In this document: positions 55,060-64,000 of the stretch, in pieces
Position numbering within the stretch: the first letter of the stretch is position 1
How the letters are laid out: the number at the start of each line of letters is the position of its first letter
Source of the DNA: Nocardia sp. NBC_00403
GTDB lineage: Bacteria; Actinomycetota; Actinomycetes; Mycobacteriales; Mycobacteriaceae
DNA: 64,000 nucleotides
Assembly: GCF_036046055.1 (NCBI RefSeq)
Contig: NZ_CP107939.1
Coordinates: 7,316,001-7,380,000 of the forward strand
Direction: 5' to 3'
Made by a program: the position numbers and the translations under genes
Notes under the pieces: generated by a model
Told to the model about the DNA's origin: nothing
Seen by the model: only the letters and a program-made list of their open reading frames with translations
Database searches by the model: none

Positions 55060-55320
55060 TCAGCAGTCCCACTTGCCCGACGCGCTCAGTGTGCGCTGGA
55101 GCAAGCACGCGACCGTGGCGTTCACCGAGGAGGAGATGGTGGAAGAGCCGGTAGAGGTCATTTCCTCGCCGACGGGCGCCGCGGTGGTGTCCACGGCGGC
55201 GGCGGGCTCGAGCGCCAACGGCGCCGCACTTGCCGCCGCAGTCCCGCCTGCCAAGGCCGCACAGAGGGCCAGGGTGGCGATGGTGCCGCGCAGTGCGCCG
55301 CGGACAGTTCTGGTCTGCAT
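55060..55320 (-). CDS. small secreted protein
   Basis: The 86-residue product starts at ATG 55320 (GAGGAG upstream) with a Sec signal peptide: basic n-region (QTRTVRGALRG), hydrophobic core (TIATLALCAALAGG) and AAASAAPL cleavage region. The mature part is Ser/Thr/Ala-rich, with a final C-terminal cysteine (GKWDC) and one more Cys in VACLLQ. No recognised family. It lies between the alpha/beta hydrolase and ung on the same strand. Confidence 0.8.
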   Translation of the reverse strand: MQTRTVRGALRGTIATLALCAALAGGTAAASAAPLALEPAAAVDTTAAPVGEEMTSTGSSTISSSVNATVACLLQRTLSASGKWDC

Positions 55321-55360
55321 AAAAGAGCTCCTCACTTGTTTTCCTCGTCAGCGCCCGCAA

Positions 55361-56044
55361 TCAGGGCAGGCGCCAGTCCACCGGTTCGGCGCCCAGTTCG
55401 TCGAGCAGTTCGTTCACTCGGGAAAACGGGCGGGAACCGAAGAATCCGCGAGACGCGGACAGCGGAGACGGATGCGCGGACTCGATGTAGGGCACCTCGG
55501 CCTCGGCCAGCGTCGGCTTGAGCGTCGAGGCGTCCTTGCCCCACAGAATCGCGACCAGCGGCTCGTCGCGCGCAACCAGCGCGCGGATCGCCTGCTCGGT
55601 CACCGCCTCCCAGCCCTTGCCGCGATGGGAGGCCGGCTGGCCCGGCGACACCGTCAGCACTCGGTTCAACATCAGCACACCCTGATCCGACCAGGGGCTC
55701 AGGTCACCGCAGGACGGTGTCGGGTGACCGAGGTCCTTGGTGTACTCGGAGAAGATATTGGCCAGGCTGCGCGGCACCGGCGAAACATCCGGCGCGACAG
55801 AGAAACTCAGCCCCATCGCGTGCCCGGGCGTCGGATAGGGGTCCTGGCCGACAACGAGCACCCGCACTGCGTCGAACGGACGCTGGAAGGCGCGCAGCAC
55901 GTTCTCGCCCGCTGGTAGATAGCCACGCCCCGCAGCGTTCTCGGCACGCAGGAATTCGCCCATGGCGGAGATCTGTTCCTCCACCGGTCCGAGAGCCTGC
56001 GCCCAACCCGGATCCATGATTTCCGTCAATGGTTTCGCGCCCAT
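55361..56044 (-). CDS. ung: uracil-DNA glycosylase
   Basis: The enzyme removes uracil from DNA in base excision repair. The 227-residue product has the active-site motif [18 protein letters not shown] (catalytic Asp in QDPY), the LLVLNRVLTV-like region [17 protein letters not shown] and the C-terminal [16 protein letters not shown] 56044 ([10 protein letters not shown]) is chosen by family length. It lies beside thiL as in M. tuberculosis (Rv2976c-Rv2977c). Confidence 0.97.
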   Translation of the reverse strand: MGAKPLTEIMDPGWAQALGPVEEQISAMGEFLRAENAAGRGYLPAGENVLRAFQRPFDAVRVLVVGQDPYPTPGHAMGLSFSVAPDVSPVPRSLANIFSEYTKDLGHPTPSCGDLSPWSDQGVLMLNRVLTVSPGQPASHRGKGWEAVTEQAIRALVARDEPLVAILWGKDASTLKPTLAEAEVPYIESAHPSPLSASRGFFGSRPFSRVNELLDELGAEPVDWRLP

Positions 56045-56055
56045 GACCGGACAAC

Positions 56056-57180
56056 TTATCCGGTCGCGGCGTCGGATGCCGAGTCCGCCCCGCTGAAGGA
56101 TTCCCAGCCTCCCGCGCCCGGCCGCGGCGCACCATCGACGGTGACGCCGTGACCTGCCAGCACCCGCCCGATCGGCACCCAGCCGGCGGGCAGAAACCGC
56201 TCCTGCGGCCAGGTGGCGACGAAGGCGTGATCCTCGCCGCCGGTCAGAATCCATTGCGCCGCATCGGCATCCAGCTGTCGGGCGATTTCCTCGAGCGCGG
56301 CGTCCCGCAATGCGGCGGAGTGCAGATCGATGGCGACCCTGGACGCCTCGGCAATGTGTCCCAGATCGGCGAGCAATCCGTCCGACACATCGGTGAGCGC
56401 ATTCGGCGCGGTCCTGGTGCGGTGCCCGGCAGATCCGATGACACCCGACCCGAATACCGCCGCGCCACGGGACTGCGGCGGTTCGTGGTTCGACCCGAGC
56501 ACTCCGTCCTCCGGTGGCGCATCGGGTCCGCTTTCGCCCGCGTCGCGCCCACCGGCGGAGTCCGACAGCGCGTCCAGCACCGTGGCATACGGCGGCTGCG
56601 GAACCCGGTGCGCCGCAACCACATCGACAAAGGTCTCGATGTTCGGATCGACTGCCGTGGTCAGCACGGCGAGGCCCGCCGCCGACCAGCCGAGGCGGCC
56701 CGCCACCGCGACCGTATCCCCTACCCGGGCACCGGCTCTGGTGAGGGGTGCACGACCGCGCAGATCACCGAACGCCGTCACCGACAGCACGATCTCCGGG
56801 CTGAGGACCAGATCGCCGCCCGCGATGGAACCACCGGCTCTGGCCGCCTCGGCCCACATCCCGTCGGTCAACCCGTCGATCACCTCGACCGGGGTGTCGG
56901 CCGGGCAGCCGAGCGCAACCACGAATGCGGTCGGCACCGCGCCCATCGCGACCACGTCGGCGGCGTTCTGGGCAATCGCCTTGCGGCCGATGTCGTGCGG
57001 ACTCGACCAATCGAGCCGAAAATGCCGACCCTGCACCAGCATGTCGGTGGTCACCACGAACCGCCCGTCCGGCGCCGCGACCAGCGCGGCATCGTCACCT
57101 GGTCCCAGCAGCACCGCACGCGTCTGCACCCGGCCCGCGTTGATCCGCTCGATCAGCGCGAACTCCCCCAGCTCACGCAC
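56056..57180 (-). CDS. thiL: thiamine-monophosphate kinase
   Basis: ThiL phosphorylates thiamine phosphate to thiamine diphosphate. The product has [21 protein letters not shown] (metal and ATP site), [15 protein letters not shown] and [16 protein letters not shown] and GGEDHAFVA motifs. A region around residues 215-265 ([19 protein letters not shown]...) is inserted relative to the M. tuberculosis protein as I know it. The start is uncertain: GTG 57180 begins just before LGEF, and homologues have about 15 more residues, but no ATG or GTG fits upstream; TTG 57270 is possible. The gene is divergent from the DUF3515 gene. Confidence 0.92.
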   Translation of the reverse strand: MRELGEFALIERINAGRVQTRAVLLGPGDDAALVAAPDGRFVVTTDMLVQGRHFRLDWSSPHDIGRKAIAQNAADVVAMGAVPTAFVVALGCPADTPVEVIDGLTDGMWAEAARAGGSIAGGDLVLSPEIVLSVTAFGDLRGRAPLTRAGARVGDTVAVAGRLGWSAAGLAVLTTAVDPNIETFVDVVAAHRVPQPPYATVLDALSDSAGGRDAGESGPDAPPEDGVLGSNHEPPQSRGAAVFGSGVIGSAGHRTRTAPNALTDVSDGLLADLGHIAEASRVAIDLHSAALRDAALEEIARQLDADAAQWILTGGEDHAFVATWPQERFLPAGWVPIGRVLAGHGVTVDGAPRPGAGGWESFSGADSASDAATG

Positions 57181-57356
57181 CGTCTTCGGCCCCGTGCTCT
57201 CGCTGATGACCGGTCCCTTCCCGACATGCTGCTGGCTGGAATCGCCACGACGGTACTCTTTCCAGGGCAATCGAGTACTACTGGGCCGGTGCGTAGCACC
57301 CGCGGCGGGAATACCCGCGGCACGCCGACCGGCGCGATCCCGACTAGGAAGGACCG

Positions 57357-58334
57357 GTGAACATGGCGGCGAATTCGTCGAAGCCCGATTCGTCGGAGAC
57401 CAATTCGTCGCAGGCCGACTCGCCGGAGACCGGGCCGTCGCACGCCGACTCCCGACACACCGAACCGGCGCAGACAGAACCGGCGCAAGCCGACTCCCAA
57501 CACACCGAACCGGCGCAGACCGACTCCCCGCAGACCGACGAAGTGGCGCAGGCCGACTCCTCGCGGGCCAACCCGGCGCAGGCCGATTCCTCGCACCCTG
57601 ACCGGTCGCAGGTCGACCCTTCGCAGCCCGAACCGTCCGAGACCAACTCGCACAGAGCCGATGCCTCGGCGGGCACACCCGAGCAGACCGCCGCCAACGT
57701 TGAAGCCGACTCAGCATCGGGCATCGAGAGCGCCACGACAGCCAGCGACAAGGGCGCGACCAGCGACAGCGACAGCGACAGCGAATCATCCTCCACCCCT
57801 CGCCCCTACCCGCCCGCACTCATCGCCACCGCCGTCGCACTGCCAGTCGTGCTGATCGTCGCCATCCTGGTGGCCGCAGTCCTGGCCCGCAATACGCCGA
57901 CCGAGCGCGAACCCCTGGTACTCGGTCCGGTCCCCGCACCCGCCGCCGACGGCACCGCGTGCACCACGCTGTTGCCCGTGCTGCCCGTCGAGCTGGGCGA
58001 CTACACCAAGTCCCAACTGGTGGAGCCCGCACCGCCCGCCACCCGCGCCTGGCAGCGCAGCGACGGCGGCGACCCGATCGTGCTGCGCTGCGGCCTGGAC
58101 CGTCCGCTCGAATTCAACCGTGCCTCTGCCCTGCAGATCGTGAACGGCGTCCAATGGTTCGAGGCCCGCGACCCAGCAAGCAAGGCAAGCACCTGGTTCG
58201 CCGTCGACCGCGAAACCTACATCGCATTGACCATCCCCGACGGCTCGGGCCCGACACCGCTGCAAGCAGTTTCGGACGCCATCACCGCCGGTCTCCCGGC
58301 AAAAGCGATCGATCCGGGCCCGCTGCCGAACTGA
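57357..58334 (+). CDS. DUF3515 membrane protein with repeat-rich N-terminus
   Basis: The 325-residue product has about 150 low-complexity residues (repeats around ADSxxTEPAQT, all Ser, Thr, Pro, Asp and Glu), one membrane segment (about 152-177, ALIATAVALPVVLIVAILV) and a DUF3515 domain with three cysteines (TACTTLLP, LRCGLD). Homologues in mycobacteria (Rv2980) sit in the same place, between thiL and ddl. AGGAAGGA lies upstream of GTG 57357; ATG 57363 is an alternative. Function unknown; the domain is predicted outside the cell membrane. Confidence 0.88.
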   Translation: MNMAANSSKPDSSETNSSQADSPETGPSHADSRHTEPAQTEPAQADSQHTEPAQTDSPQTDEVAQADSSRANPAQADSSHPDRSQVDPSQPEPSETNSHRADASAGTPEQTAANVEADSASGIESATTASDKGATSDSDSDSESSSTPRPYPPALIATAVALPVVLIVAILVAAVLARNTPTEREPLVLGPVPAPAADGTACTTLLPVLPVELGDYTKSQLVEPAPPATRAWQRSDGGDPIVLRCGLDRPLEFNRASALQIVNGVQWFEARDPASKASTWFAVDRETYIALTIPDGSGPTPLQAVSDAITAGLPAKAIDPGPLPN

Positions 58335-58485
58335 GTACAGTTCCGACAACTGCCCGAGCCCCGCGGTTCTCGCGGTTGGCAGGTCCTACGACACAACCTG
58401 GCCGGATGGCATCCGCACCCGGGGTGTAGCTGCAACCCTGTGTGTGACGGGTGTCAGGCGACAGGGGTGTGGGATCGGGCAGCGG

Positions 58486-59586
58486 CTATCGCAGGCCGGT
58501 ACCTCGGGCCAGTGCGGTTTCGATCAGGGTGGAAACCAGCGAGGCATAGTCGATTCCGGTTGCTTCCCACATTCGGGGGTACATGGAGATCGAGGTGAAG
58601 CCGGGCATGGTGTTGATTTCGTTGATCACGGGGCCGTCCGCGGTGACGAAGAAGTCGACGCGGGCCAGGCCCTGGCAGTCCAATGCCCGGAAAGCCCGAA
58701 CCGCGAGTTCCCTGATGCTGTCGGAGACGTCGTCGTCGAGCTTGGCGGGGACGTCGAATTCGCAGACGTCGTCGAGGTATTTGGTATCGAAGTCGTAGAA
58801 GTCGGGTACGTCGGTGTCGGCGGCGGGCATCCGGATCTCGGCGACCACGCTGGCCTCGATCCGGCCGTCCGGGAATTCCAGTACGCCGCACTCGACTTCG
58901 CGTCCGACGATGCCTGCCTCCACGATCACCTTCGGATCGTGCGTGCGTGCCGTCGCTATGGCGGCGTCCAGCTCGCTCCAGTCGGTGACCTTCGTGATGC
59001 CGATCGAGGAGCCACCGCGCGCGGGTTTGACGAACACCGGCAGCCCGAGTCGCGCCCGGTCCGTATCGTTGACTGTGGCAGTGCCTGGTCGCAGCACCGC
59101 CTGAACACCGATCGGCAGGCCCTCGGCGGCGAGCAGTTTCTTGGTGAATTCCTTGTCCATGCCCGCCGCACTGGCCAACACGCCGGGCCCGACGTATGGG
59201 ATGCCGGTCAGCTCCAGCATGCCCTGCAGGGTGCCGTCCTCGCCGAACGGGCCGTGCAGGATCGGGAACACCACGTCGACCGAACCCAATGCGGCGCTGG
59301 GATCGTCGAGCGCGACCAGTGCGCCGGACCGGCTCGGGTCGGCGGCCAAGGTCAGCGCAGTGCCGGTGCTGTCCACCGACGGCAGGGCGTTGCTGCCGCT
59401 GAACCCGAGGGCGGCGATATCGGAGCTGCCGAGCACCCAGCTGCCTTCGGCGGTGATGCCGATCGGCACCGCCTCGTACCGTTCGGGATCCAGGTTGCGC
59501 AGCACACTGCCGGCCGACACACACGAGACGGCGTGCTCGTTACTGCGCCCGCCGAACACCACAGCCACCCTGATCCGGTTCGTCAT
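58486..59586 (-). CDS. ddl: D-alanine--D-alanine ligase
   Basis: The ligase joins D-alanine pairs for peptidoglycan precursors. The 366-residue product has the ATP-grasp marks [41 protein letters not shown] and ARVDFFV...[15 protein letters not shown] (Mg-binding Glu/Asn). ATG 59586 ([13 protein letters not shown]) is chosen; upstream frame is not conserved in character. Order ddl-gpsA follows Rv2981c-Rv2982c. Confidence 0.96.
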   Translation of the reverse strand: MTNRIRVAVVFGGRSNEHAVSCVSAGSVLRNLDPERYEAVPIGITAEGSWVLGSSDIAALGFSGSNALPSVDSTGTALTLAADPSRSGALVALDDPSAALGSVDVVFPILHGPFGEDGTLQGMLELTGIPYVGPGVLASAAGMDKEFTKKLLAAEGLPIGVQAVLRPGTATVNDTDRARLGLPVFVKPARGGSSIGITKVTDWSELDAAIATARTHDPKVIVEAGIVGREVECGVLEFPDGRIEASVVAEIRMPAADTDVPDFYDFDTKYLDDVCEFDVPAKLDDDVSDSIRELAVRAFRALDCQGLARVDFFVTADGPVINEINTMPGFTSISMYPRMWEATGIDYASLVSTLIETALARGTGLR

Positions 59587-59663
59587 GCACCGAACCGTAC
59601 CCGTTACCGCGGCCGCGCCCACCTTCTGCCCGGACGCCTCCGAGGTCAACGCGGTGCTCGGAA

Positions 59664-60674
59664 CTACTCCGGCTTGATCCGTCTGCCGAGCAGGGTACCC
59701 ACCGCCGCACTGACCGAAATACCCTCGTGGCAGACCTGGTGCACGGCGTTCGTCAGCGGCATCTCGACGTCGTGCGCCGCCGCGAGCGCACGAATGGATG
59801 AGCACGACTTCACACCCTCGGCGACCTGCCCATGTGTGGCTGCCTGCGCGCCCTCCATCGAACCACCCGCGCCGAGCACATGCCCGAACGACCGGTTACG
59901 TGACAGCGGCGAGGTGCACGTCGCGACCAGGTCGCCGACACCGGCTAGCCCGGCGAGAGTGACCGGTTCGGCGCCGAGCGCGACCCCGAGCCTGATGATC
60001 TCGGCGAGCCCGCGGGTGATCAGGCTGGCGATCGAATTGTCGCCCAATCCCATTCCGGACGCGATACCGCAGGCGAGCGCGATCACGTTCTTACATGCGC
60101 CACCGATCTCACAGCCGATCACATCGGTGTTGGTGTACGGACGGAAGTATCCGGTCGCGCTGGCCTGTTGCAGCGCCACCGCGCGTGCGGCGTCGGTGCA
60201 GGCGATCACGGTGGCCGCCGGCTGTCCCGCGGCGATCTCCTTGGCCAGATTCGGACCCGACAGCACCGCAATCCGGCTCGCCTCGGCCCCGGTCACCTCA
60301 CCGATCACCTGGCTCATCCGCAATAGCGTGCCGGTTTCGATGCCCTTGGCCAGGCTGAGTAACGAGGCATCGTGATCGGACACCGCTGTCGCGATCGCAT
60401 CGTTCCACTTCTCGAGATTTCCGCGCAGGGATTGGGACGGCACGGCAAGCACAATGATCTCCGCACCCGCGAGCGCGCGCACATGATCATCGGTAGCCGC
60501 GACGGCGGGCAGCTGCACGCCGGGCAGATAGAACGGATTGCGATGATCGGTTGCCAACGCCTCGGCCACCTCGGGTCGCCTGGCCCAGATCGTGACCTCG
60601 GTGCCCGCCTCCGCCAACACCTTCGCGAACGCGGTCCCCCATGATCCCGCGCCCAGCACCGCAGCCCTCGTCAT
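59664..60674 (-). CDS. gpsA: glycerol-3-phosphate dehydrogenase (NAD(P)+)
   Basis: The 336-residue product has the dinucleotide-binding motif [11 protein letters not shown] at the N-terminus, [22 protein letters not shown], and the catalytic-region [18 protein letters not shown]. It makes sn-glycerol 3-phosphate for phospholipids. ATG 60674 is chosen; it is 31 bases from the divergent fbiD/cofC gene. Confidence 0.96.
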   Translation of the reverse strand: MTRAAVLGAGSWGTAFAKVLAEAGTEVTIWARRPEVAEALATDHRNPFYLPGVQLPAVAATDDHVRALAGAEIIVLAVPSQSLRGNLEKWNDAIATAVSDHDASLLSLAKGIETGTLLRMSQVIGEVTGAEASRIAVLSGPNLAKEIAAGQPAATVIACTDAARAVALQQASATGYFRPYTNTDVIGCEIGGACKNVIALACGIASGMGLGDNSIASLITRGLAEIIRLGVALGAEPVTLAGLAGVGDLVATCTSPLSRNRSFGHVLGAGGSMEGAQAATHGQVAEGVKSCSSIRALAAAHDVEMPLTNAVHQVCHEGISVSAAVGTLLGRRIKPE

Positions 60675-60705
60675 CTGCCCAATATGCCATGGAAGGATTG
60701 GGCGC

Positions 60706-61404
60706 ATGCGTCCGCACGCCGTGCACGCCGTGATCGCGGTGAAAAGCCTCGACCGGGCCAAGAGCCGTCTGTCCGATCGGCTGCGCCCGGAGCATCGGGC
60801 GCGGCTGGTGCTCGCCATGCTCGCCGACACCGTGACCGCTGCCGCTGCCGCGGCGCAGGTCGTCTCGGTCACGGTCGTCACCCCTGACCCCGCAGTCGCC
60901 GACCTGGCGCGCACCCTCGGCGCCACCGTGCATCCCGAGCCACGCCGGGACGCGATCGATCCCGCCGATCCGGACGGCCTGAACACCGCGCTGACCGACG
61001 CCGCGAGCGCGCTGCGGCATCGGCACGGTCCGATCGATCTACTGGCCCTGCAGGCAGACCTGCCCGCCTTGCGACCGGAGGAACTGTCGGACATGCTGGC
61101 GACCGCGCCGCCGGGCGTGCGCTCGATCGTCGTCGACCACGCGGGTACCGGCACCGCGGCACTACTGGTCCGCGCCGCCACCACCGCACTCGATCCGCGC
61201 TTCGGACCCGACTCCGCCCGCCGGCACATCGCCGCGGGCGCAGTCGATCTGCGCGGCGAATGGCCGGGGCTGCGGCTGGACGTCGACACCGCCGACGATC
61301 TCGATCTCGCTGTCGATCTCGGAGCCGGGGACGCCACCCGGGCCGTCCTGTGCGACATCGGCTGGCCAGGTCACGTTCACGAGCAGGTTCGACGCGTGTG
61401 CTAG
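60706..61404 (+). CDS. fbiD: F420 biosynthesis guanylyltransferase (FbiD/CofC)
   Basis: The 232-residue product has the CofC/FbiD nucleotidyltransferase pattern: [47 protein letters not shown] and [15 protein letters not shown] [10 protein letters not shown]. In mycobacteria this enzyme (Rv2983) activates phosphoenolpyruvate with GTP for coenzyme F420; older annotation is 2-phospho-L-lactate guanylyltransferase. GGAAGGA lies nine bases before ATG 60706. The order gpsA - fbiD - ppk is that of Mycobacterium. Confidence 0.93.
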   Translation: MRPHAVHAVIAVKSLDRAKSRLSDRLRPEHRARLVLAMLADTVTAAAAAAQVVSVTVVTPDPAVADLARTLGATVHPEPRRDAIDPADPDGLNTALTDAASALRHRHGPIDLLALQADLPALRPEELSDMLATAPPGVRSIVVDHAGTGTAALLVRAATTALDPRFGPDSARRHIAAGAVDLRGEWPGLRLDVDTADDLDLAVDLGAGDATRAVLCDIGWPGHVHEQVRRVC

Positions 61405-61487
61405 ATGATCGCCACAACAGGGTGATGCTCATATCAATCACGATGTCCGGCTGCACACGGTCGGTTTTGTAGGGGATGATCGTGTGC

Positions 61488-61568
61488 GTGAGTGAGCGAA
61501 GCGAGCGAACCATCTATGAGCGCGCATCGCGCATGTCAGAGCCGAGCGCCAGCGAGGCGCGGGCATGA
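61488..61568 (+). repeat. MIRU-like short ORF element before ppk
   Basis: GTG 61488 opens a 26-codon frame ([20 protein letters not shown]...) whose TGA at 61566-61568 overlaps the ppk ATG by three bases (ATGA). The DNA, GAGTGAGCGAAGCGAGCGAA, is a Ser-Glu-Arg-rich sequence resembling dispersed small elements at gene starts in nocardiae and MIRU elements of mycobacteria (from memory). It may affect coupled translation of ppk. Confidence 0.55.
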
Positions 61569-63727
61569 GTGATACCGAAACCGTCAAGTCGCAGCAACTG
61601 CTGCCCACGCCGCCGCCCGCCGCGACACCTCCTTCGGAGGACTCGCAGGCCGAGCGGTTGCCACGTGATCGCTACCTGAATCGCGAGCTGAGTTGGCTCG
61701 ACTTCAACGCCAGGGTGCTCGCCCTTGCCGAAGACGAGTCGCTGCCGTTGCTGGAGCGGGCGAAATTCCTGGCGATCTTCGCCTCGAATCTCGACGAGTT
61801 CTATATGGTCCGCGTCGCAGGCCTCAAGCGCCGCGCCGAGACCGGACTTTCGGTCCGCTCGGCGGACGGCCGCTCGCCCTCCGAGCAATTGGCGATGATC
61901 GCCGCGCGGGCCCAGGAGATCGCCGACCGGCACGCCCGCGCCTTCCTCGACTCCGTCCTGCCCTCCCTGACCGCCGAGGGCATCGCGATCATCGGCTGGA
62001 CCGACCTCGACGACGATGAGCGCCAGCGCCTCTCGAGCCACTTCCAAGAACAGGTCTTCCCCGTGCTCACCCCGCTCGCGGTGGACCCGGCGCACCCGTT
62101 CCCCTACATCAGCGGGCTGAGCCTGAACCTCGCGGTGACGGTGCGGGATTCCGCCACCGGCGGCGAACACTTCGCCAGGGTGAAGGTACCCGACAACGTC
62201 GATCGGTTCGTCCGGGTGCGACGCAGCGACTCCGGTTCCCTCATCGCGGCATTCCTGCCGATGGAAGGGCTCATCGCGGCGCATCTGGATCTGCTGTTCC
62301 CCGGCATGAAGGTGGTCGAGCACCACGCGTTCCGCATCACCCGCAACGCCGATTTCGAGGTCGACGAGGACCGCGACGAGGATCTGCTGCAGGCGCTGGA
62401 GCGCGAACTCGCGCGGCGGCGCTTCGGCTCGCCGGTGCGACTCGAGGTCTCCGACGATATGACCGAGCACATGCTCGATCTGCTGCTGCGTGAGCTCGAG
62501 GTCGACGCCGGCGATGTCATCCAGGTGCCCGGCCTGCTCGATCTGTCGTGCCTGTGGCAGGTCTACGGCGTCGACCGGCCGAACCTCAAAGACGCGCCGT
62601 ATGTGCCCGCGACCCCGCCCGCCTTCGGTGAGCGCGAGACCCCGCGCAACGTGTTCGCGGCGCTGCGCGAGGGCGACGTGCTGGTGCACCACCCCTATGA
62701 CTCGTTCTCCACCAGTGTGCAGCGCTTCATCGAGCAGGCCGCCGCCGATCCGCAGGTACTCGCGATCAAGCAGACCCTGTACCGCACCTCCGGTGACTCC
62801 CCGATCGTGAATGCGCTCATCGATGCCGCGGAAGCGGGCAAGCAGGTCGTCGCGCTGGTCGAGATCAAGGCCCGCTTCGACGAGCAGGCCAACATCAAAT
62901 GGGCGCGGGCCCTGGAGCAGGCCGGCGTGCACGTGGTGTACGGCCTGATCGGCCTCAAGACGCACTGCAAGACGTGTCTGGTGGTGCGGCGTGAGGGTGC
63001 GACCATCCGCCGCTATTGCCATATCGGCACCGGAAATTACAACCCGAAGACCGCACGCCTGTACGAGGACGTCGGATTGCTCACCGCCGCACCGGAAATC
63101 GGCGCCGATCTGACCGACCTGTTCAATTCGCTGACCGGTTACTCGCGAAAGGCCAACTACCGCAACCTACTTGTTGCACCGCAAGGAGTACGGGCCGGAA
63201 TCATCGAGCGGATCCAGCGCGAAACGGAGCTGGCGCAACAAGGCATTCCGGCGCGAATTCGGTTGAAGGCCAATGCGATCGTCGACGAACAAGTGATCGA
63301 TGCGCTCTACCGTGCATCACAGGCAGGCGTCCCGGTGCAGATCGTGGTGCGCGGCATCTGCGGGCTGCGCCCCGGCGTTCCCGGGATGAGTGACAATATC
63401 GAGGTCCGCTCGATTCTCGGCCGTTTCCTCGAGCATTCGCGGATCATGCACTTCCAGGCCCAGGACCAATACTGGATCGGCAGCGCCGACATGATGCACC
63501 GCAACCTCGATCGTCGCGTCGAAGTGATGGCCCAGGTGAAGGATCCACGGCTCACCGAGCAGATGGGCGCGGTGTTCGACTCCGCACTGCATCCGATGAC
63601 ACGGTGCTGGGTGCTGCAGGCCGATGGCAGTTGGCATGCCAGGCCCCAACGAGCAGGCGAGAACGGCGAACAAGTGAGAGACCACCAAGAGTTCCTGATG
63701 CGATTGCGGAGACCAGATCAGCCGTGA
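61565..63727 (+). CDS. ppk: polyphosphate kinase
   Basis: Ppk makes and uses inorganic polyphosphate. The 720-residue product has the Ppk N-terminal helix region ([16 protein letters not shown]), the middle domain, and the C-terminal phospholipase D-like domains with [15 protein letters not shown] and [17 protein letters not shown] (catalytic His) and PHDLVLDR-like [11 protein letters not shown]. Length matches mycobacterial Ppk1 (Rv2984). ATG 61565 overlaps the stop of the small MIRU-like ORF. Confidence 0.97.
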   Translation: MSDTETVKSQQLLPTPPPAATPPSEDSQAERLPRDRYLNRELSWLDFNARVLALAEDESLPLLERAKFLAIFASNLDEFYMVRVAGLKRRAETGLSVRSADGRSPSEQLAMIAARAQEIADRHARAFLDSVLPSLTAEGIAIIGWTDLDDDERQRLSSHFQEQVFPVLTPLAVDPAHPFPYISGLSLNLAVTVRDSATGGEHFARVKVPDNVDRFVRVRRSDSGSLIAAFLPMEGLIAAHLDLLFPGMKVVEHHAFRITRNADFEVDEDRDEDLLQALERELARRRFGSPVRLEVSDDMTEHMLDLLLRELEVDAGDVIQVPGLLDLSCLWQVYGVDRPNLKDAPYVPATPPAFGERETPRNVFAALREGDVLVHHPYDSFSTSVQRFIEQAAADPQVLAIKQTLYRTSGDSPIVNALIDAAEAGKQVVALVEIKARFDEQANIKWARALEQAGVHVVYGLIGLKTHCKTCLVVRREGATIRRYCHIGTGNYNPKTARLYEDVGLLTAAPEIGADLTDLFNSLTGYSRKANYRNLLVAPQGVRAGIIERIQRETELAQQGIPARIRLKANAIVDEQVIDALYRASQAGVPVQIVVRGICGLRPGVPGMSDNIEVRSILGRFLEHSRIMHFQAQDQYWIGSADMMHRNLDRRVEVMAQVKDPRLTEQMGAVFDSALHPMTRCWVLQADGSWHARPQRAGENGEQVRDHQEFLMRLRRPDQP

Positions 63728-64000
63728 GTGATGCCACGGGATACGAGATGGACGGGGGACCGTTCTGGGATCCCCGAGTGACAGCCAACATTCATGCCGC
63801 TGGTGCAGTGTTGTGGCGAAGGGCGCCGGGTGGTTCCGGCGCCGTCGAGATCGCCGTCGTGCACCGCCCCAAGTACCAGGACTGGTCCTTGCCGAAGGGC
63901 AAACTCGACCCGGGTGAAACGCCGGTCCTCGCCGGGGTGCGCGAGGTGCGCGAGGAGACCGGGCTCGACTGCCGACTCGGCCGCTACCTCGGGCATGTCA
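63724..64000 (+). CDS. mutT1: NUDIX hydrolase MutT1 (partial, cut at window end)
   Basis: The frame starts at GTG 63724, overlapping the ppk stop (GTGA), and stays open to the window edge; about 92 residues are visible. A complete Nudix box is present, [14 protein letters not shown] then REVREETGL, that is G-x5-E-x7-REVxEExGL. In M. tuberculosis MutT1 (Rv2985) also follows ppk and hydrolyses oxidised or diadenosine nucleotides, with a C-terminal histidine phosphatase domain that would lie outside this window. Confidence 0.92.
   Translation, partial: MSDATGYEMDGGPFWDPRVTANIHAAGAVLWRRAPGGSGAVEIAVVHRPKYQDWSLPKGKLDPGETPVLAGVREVREETGLDCRLGRYLGHV

Noticed and set aside
58444..60375. Plus-strand frame of 643 codons opposite ddl and gpsA
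   Set aside because: It spans two conserved genes and their gap, with no family features.
61514..63022. Minus-strand frame of 502 codons opposite ppk
   Set aside because: Antisense to ppk, which has all catalytic motifs.
1..64000. tRNA/rRNA genes, CRISPR arrays, transposases or integrases
   Set aside because: No such structure or gene was recognised on reading both strands; a dedicated tRNA search was not possible here.

Overview
The window is chromosomal DNA of a high-GC, mycolic-acid-group actinomycete, most likely a Nocardia or a close relative. The type VII secretion genes (eccA, eccB, eccC, PPE, EspB-like, EspH-like), the WhiB protein, the F420 gene fbiD/cofC and the block recG - fakA-like - ung - thiL - DUF3515 - ddl - gpsA - fbiD - ppk - mutT1, which follows the order of Mycobacterium tuberculosis Rv2973c-Rv2985, all point there.

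Region 1 (1-8.5 kb, minus strand) is an ESX core locus in ESX-3-like order: eccA, eccB, eccC, a small PE-like gene and a PPE gene cut by the window edge. EsxG/H, EspG, EccD, MycP and EccE homologues would be expected beyond position 1.

Region 2 (9-26.3 kb) holds ESX accessory and candidate substrate genes. A WXG100-like/CpnT-N-type protein sits with an NlpC/P60 hydrolase. A paralogous pair shares a C-terminal domain (DUF5631/5632-like). An ESX-1-like set follows (EspB-like, YbaB/EspL-like, EspH-like and two unknowns). Last come two large glycine-zipper proteins with hexapeptide repeats.

Region 3 (26.3-39.5 kb) is a type IV secretion-like envelope module: TcpC/VirB8-like, two small membrane proteins, a VirB4-type ATPase, a VirB6/TrbL-like membrane protein, a degenerate NlpC/P60 protein and two lytic transglycosylases. 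The genes are mostly coupled by 1-4 nt overlaps. A convergent NlpC/P60 gene shares its N-terminal module, as an inverted repeat, with one of the transglycosylases. No relaxase or coupling protein is visible.

The main discovery is a 16-bp palindrome, TTCCCA-N4-TGGGAA, found eight times in 1-38.4 kb, always between genes and nearly always 35-125 nt before the first gene of a transcription unit. I did not find it in 38.4-64 kb. It ties the ESX core, the ESX substrates and the T4SS-like module into one apparent regulon, so they may form one hybrid envelope machine.

Region 4 (39.6-64 kb) is ordinary core genome: a ROK protein, WhiB, MerR, an epoxide-hydrolase-like protein, the methylcitrate cycle (prpC, prpB, prpD) with its PrpR/RamB-type regulator, recG, a DAK2/FakA-like protein, rpmB, GNAT, enoyl-CoA hydratase, an alpha/beta hydrolase, ung, thiL, DUF3515, ddl, gpsA, fbiD/cofC, ppk and mutT1 (cut at the right edge). 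No tRNA, rRNA, CRISPR array, transposase or integrase was seen.
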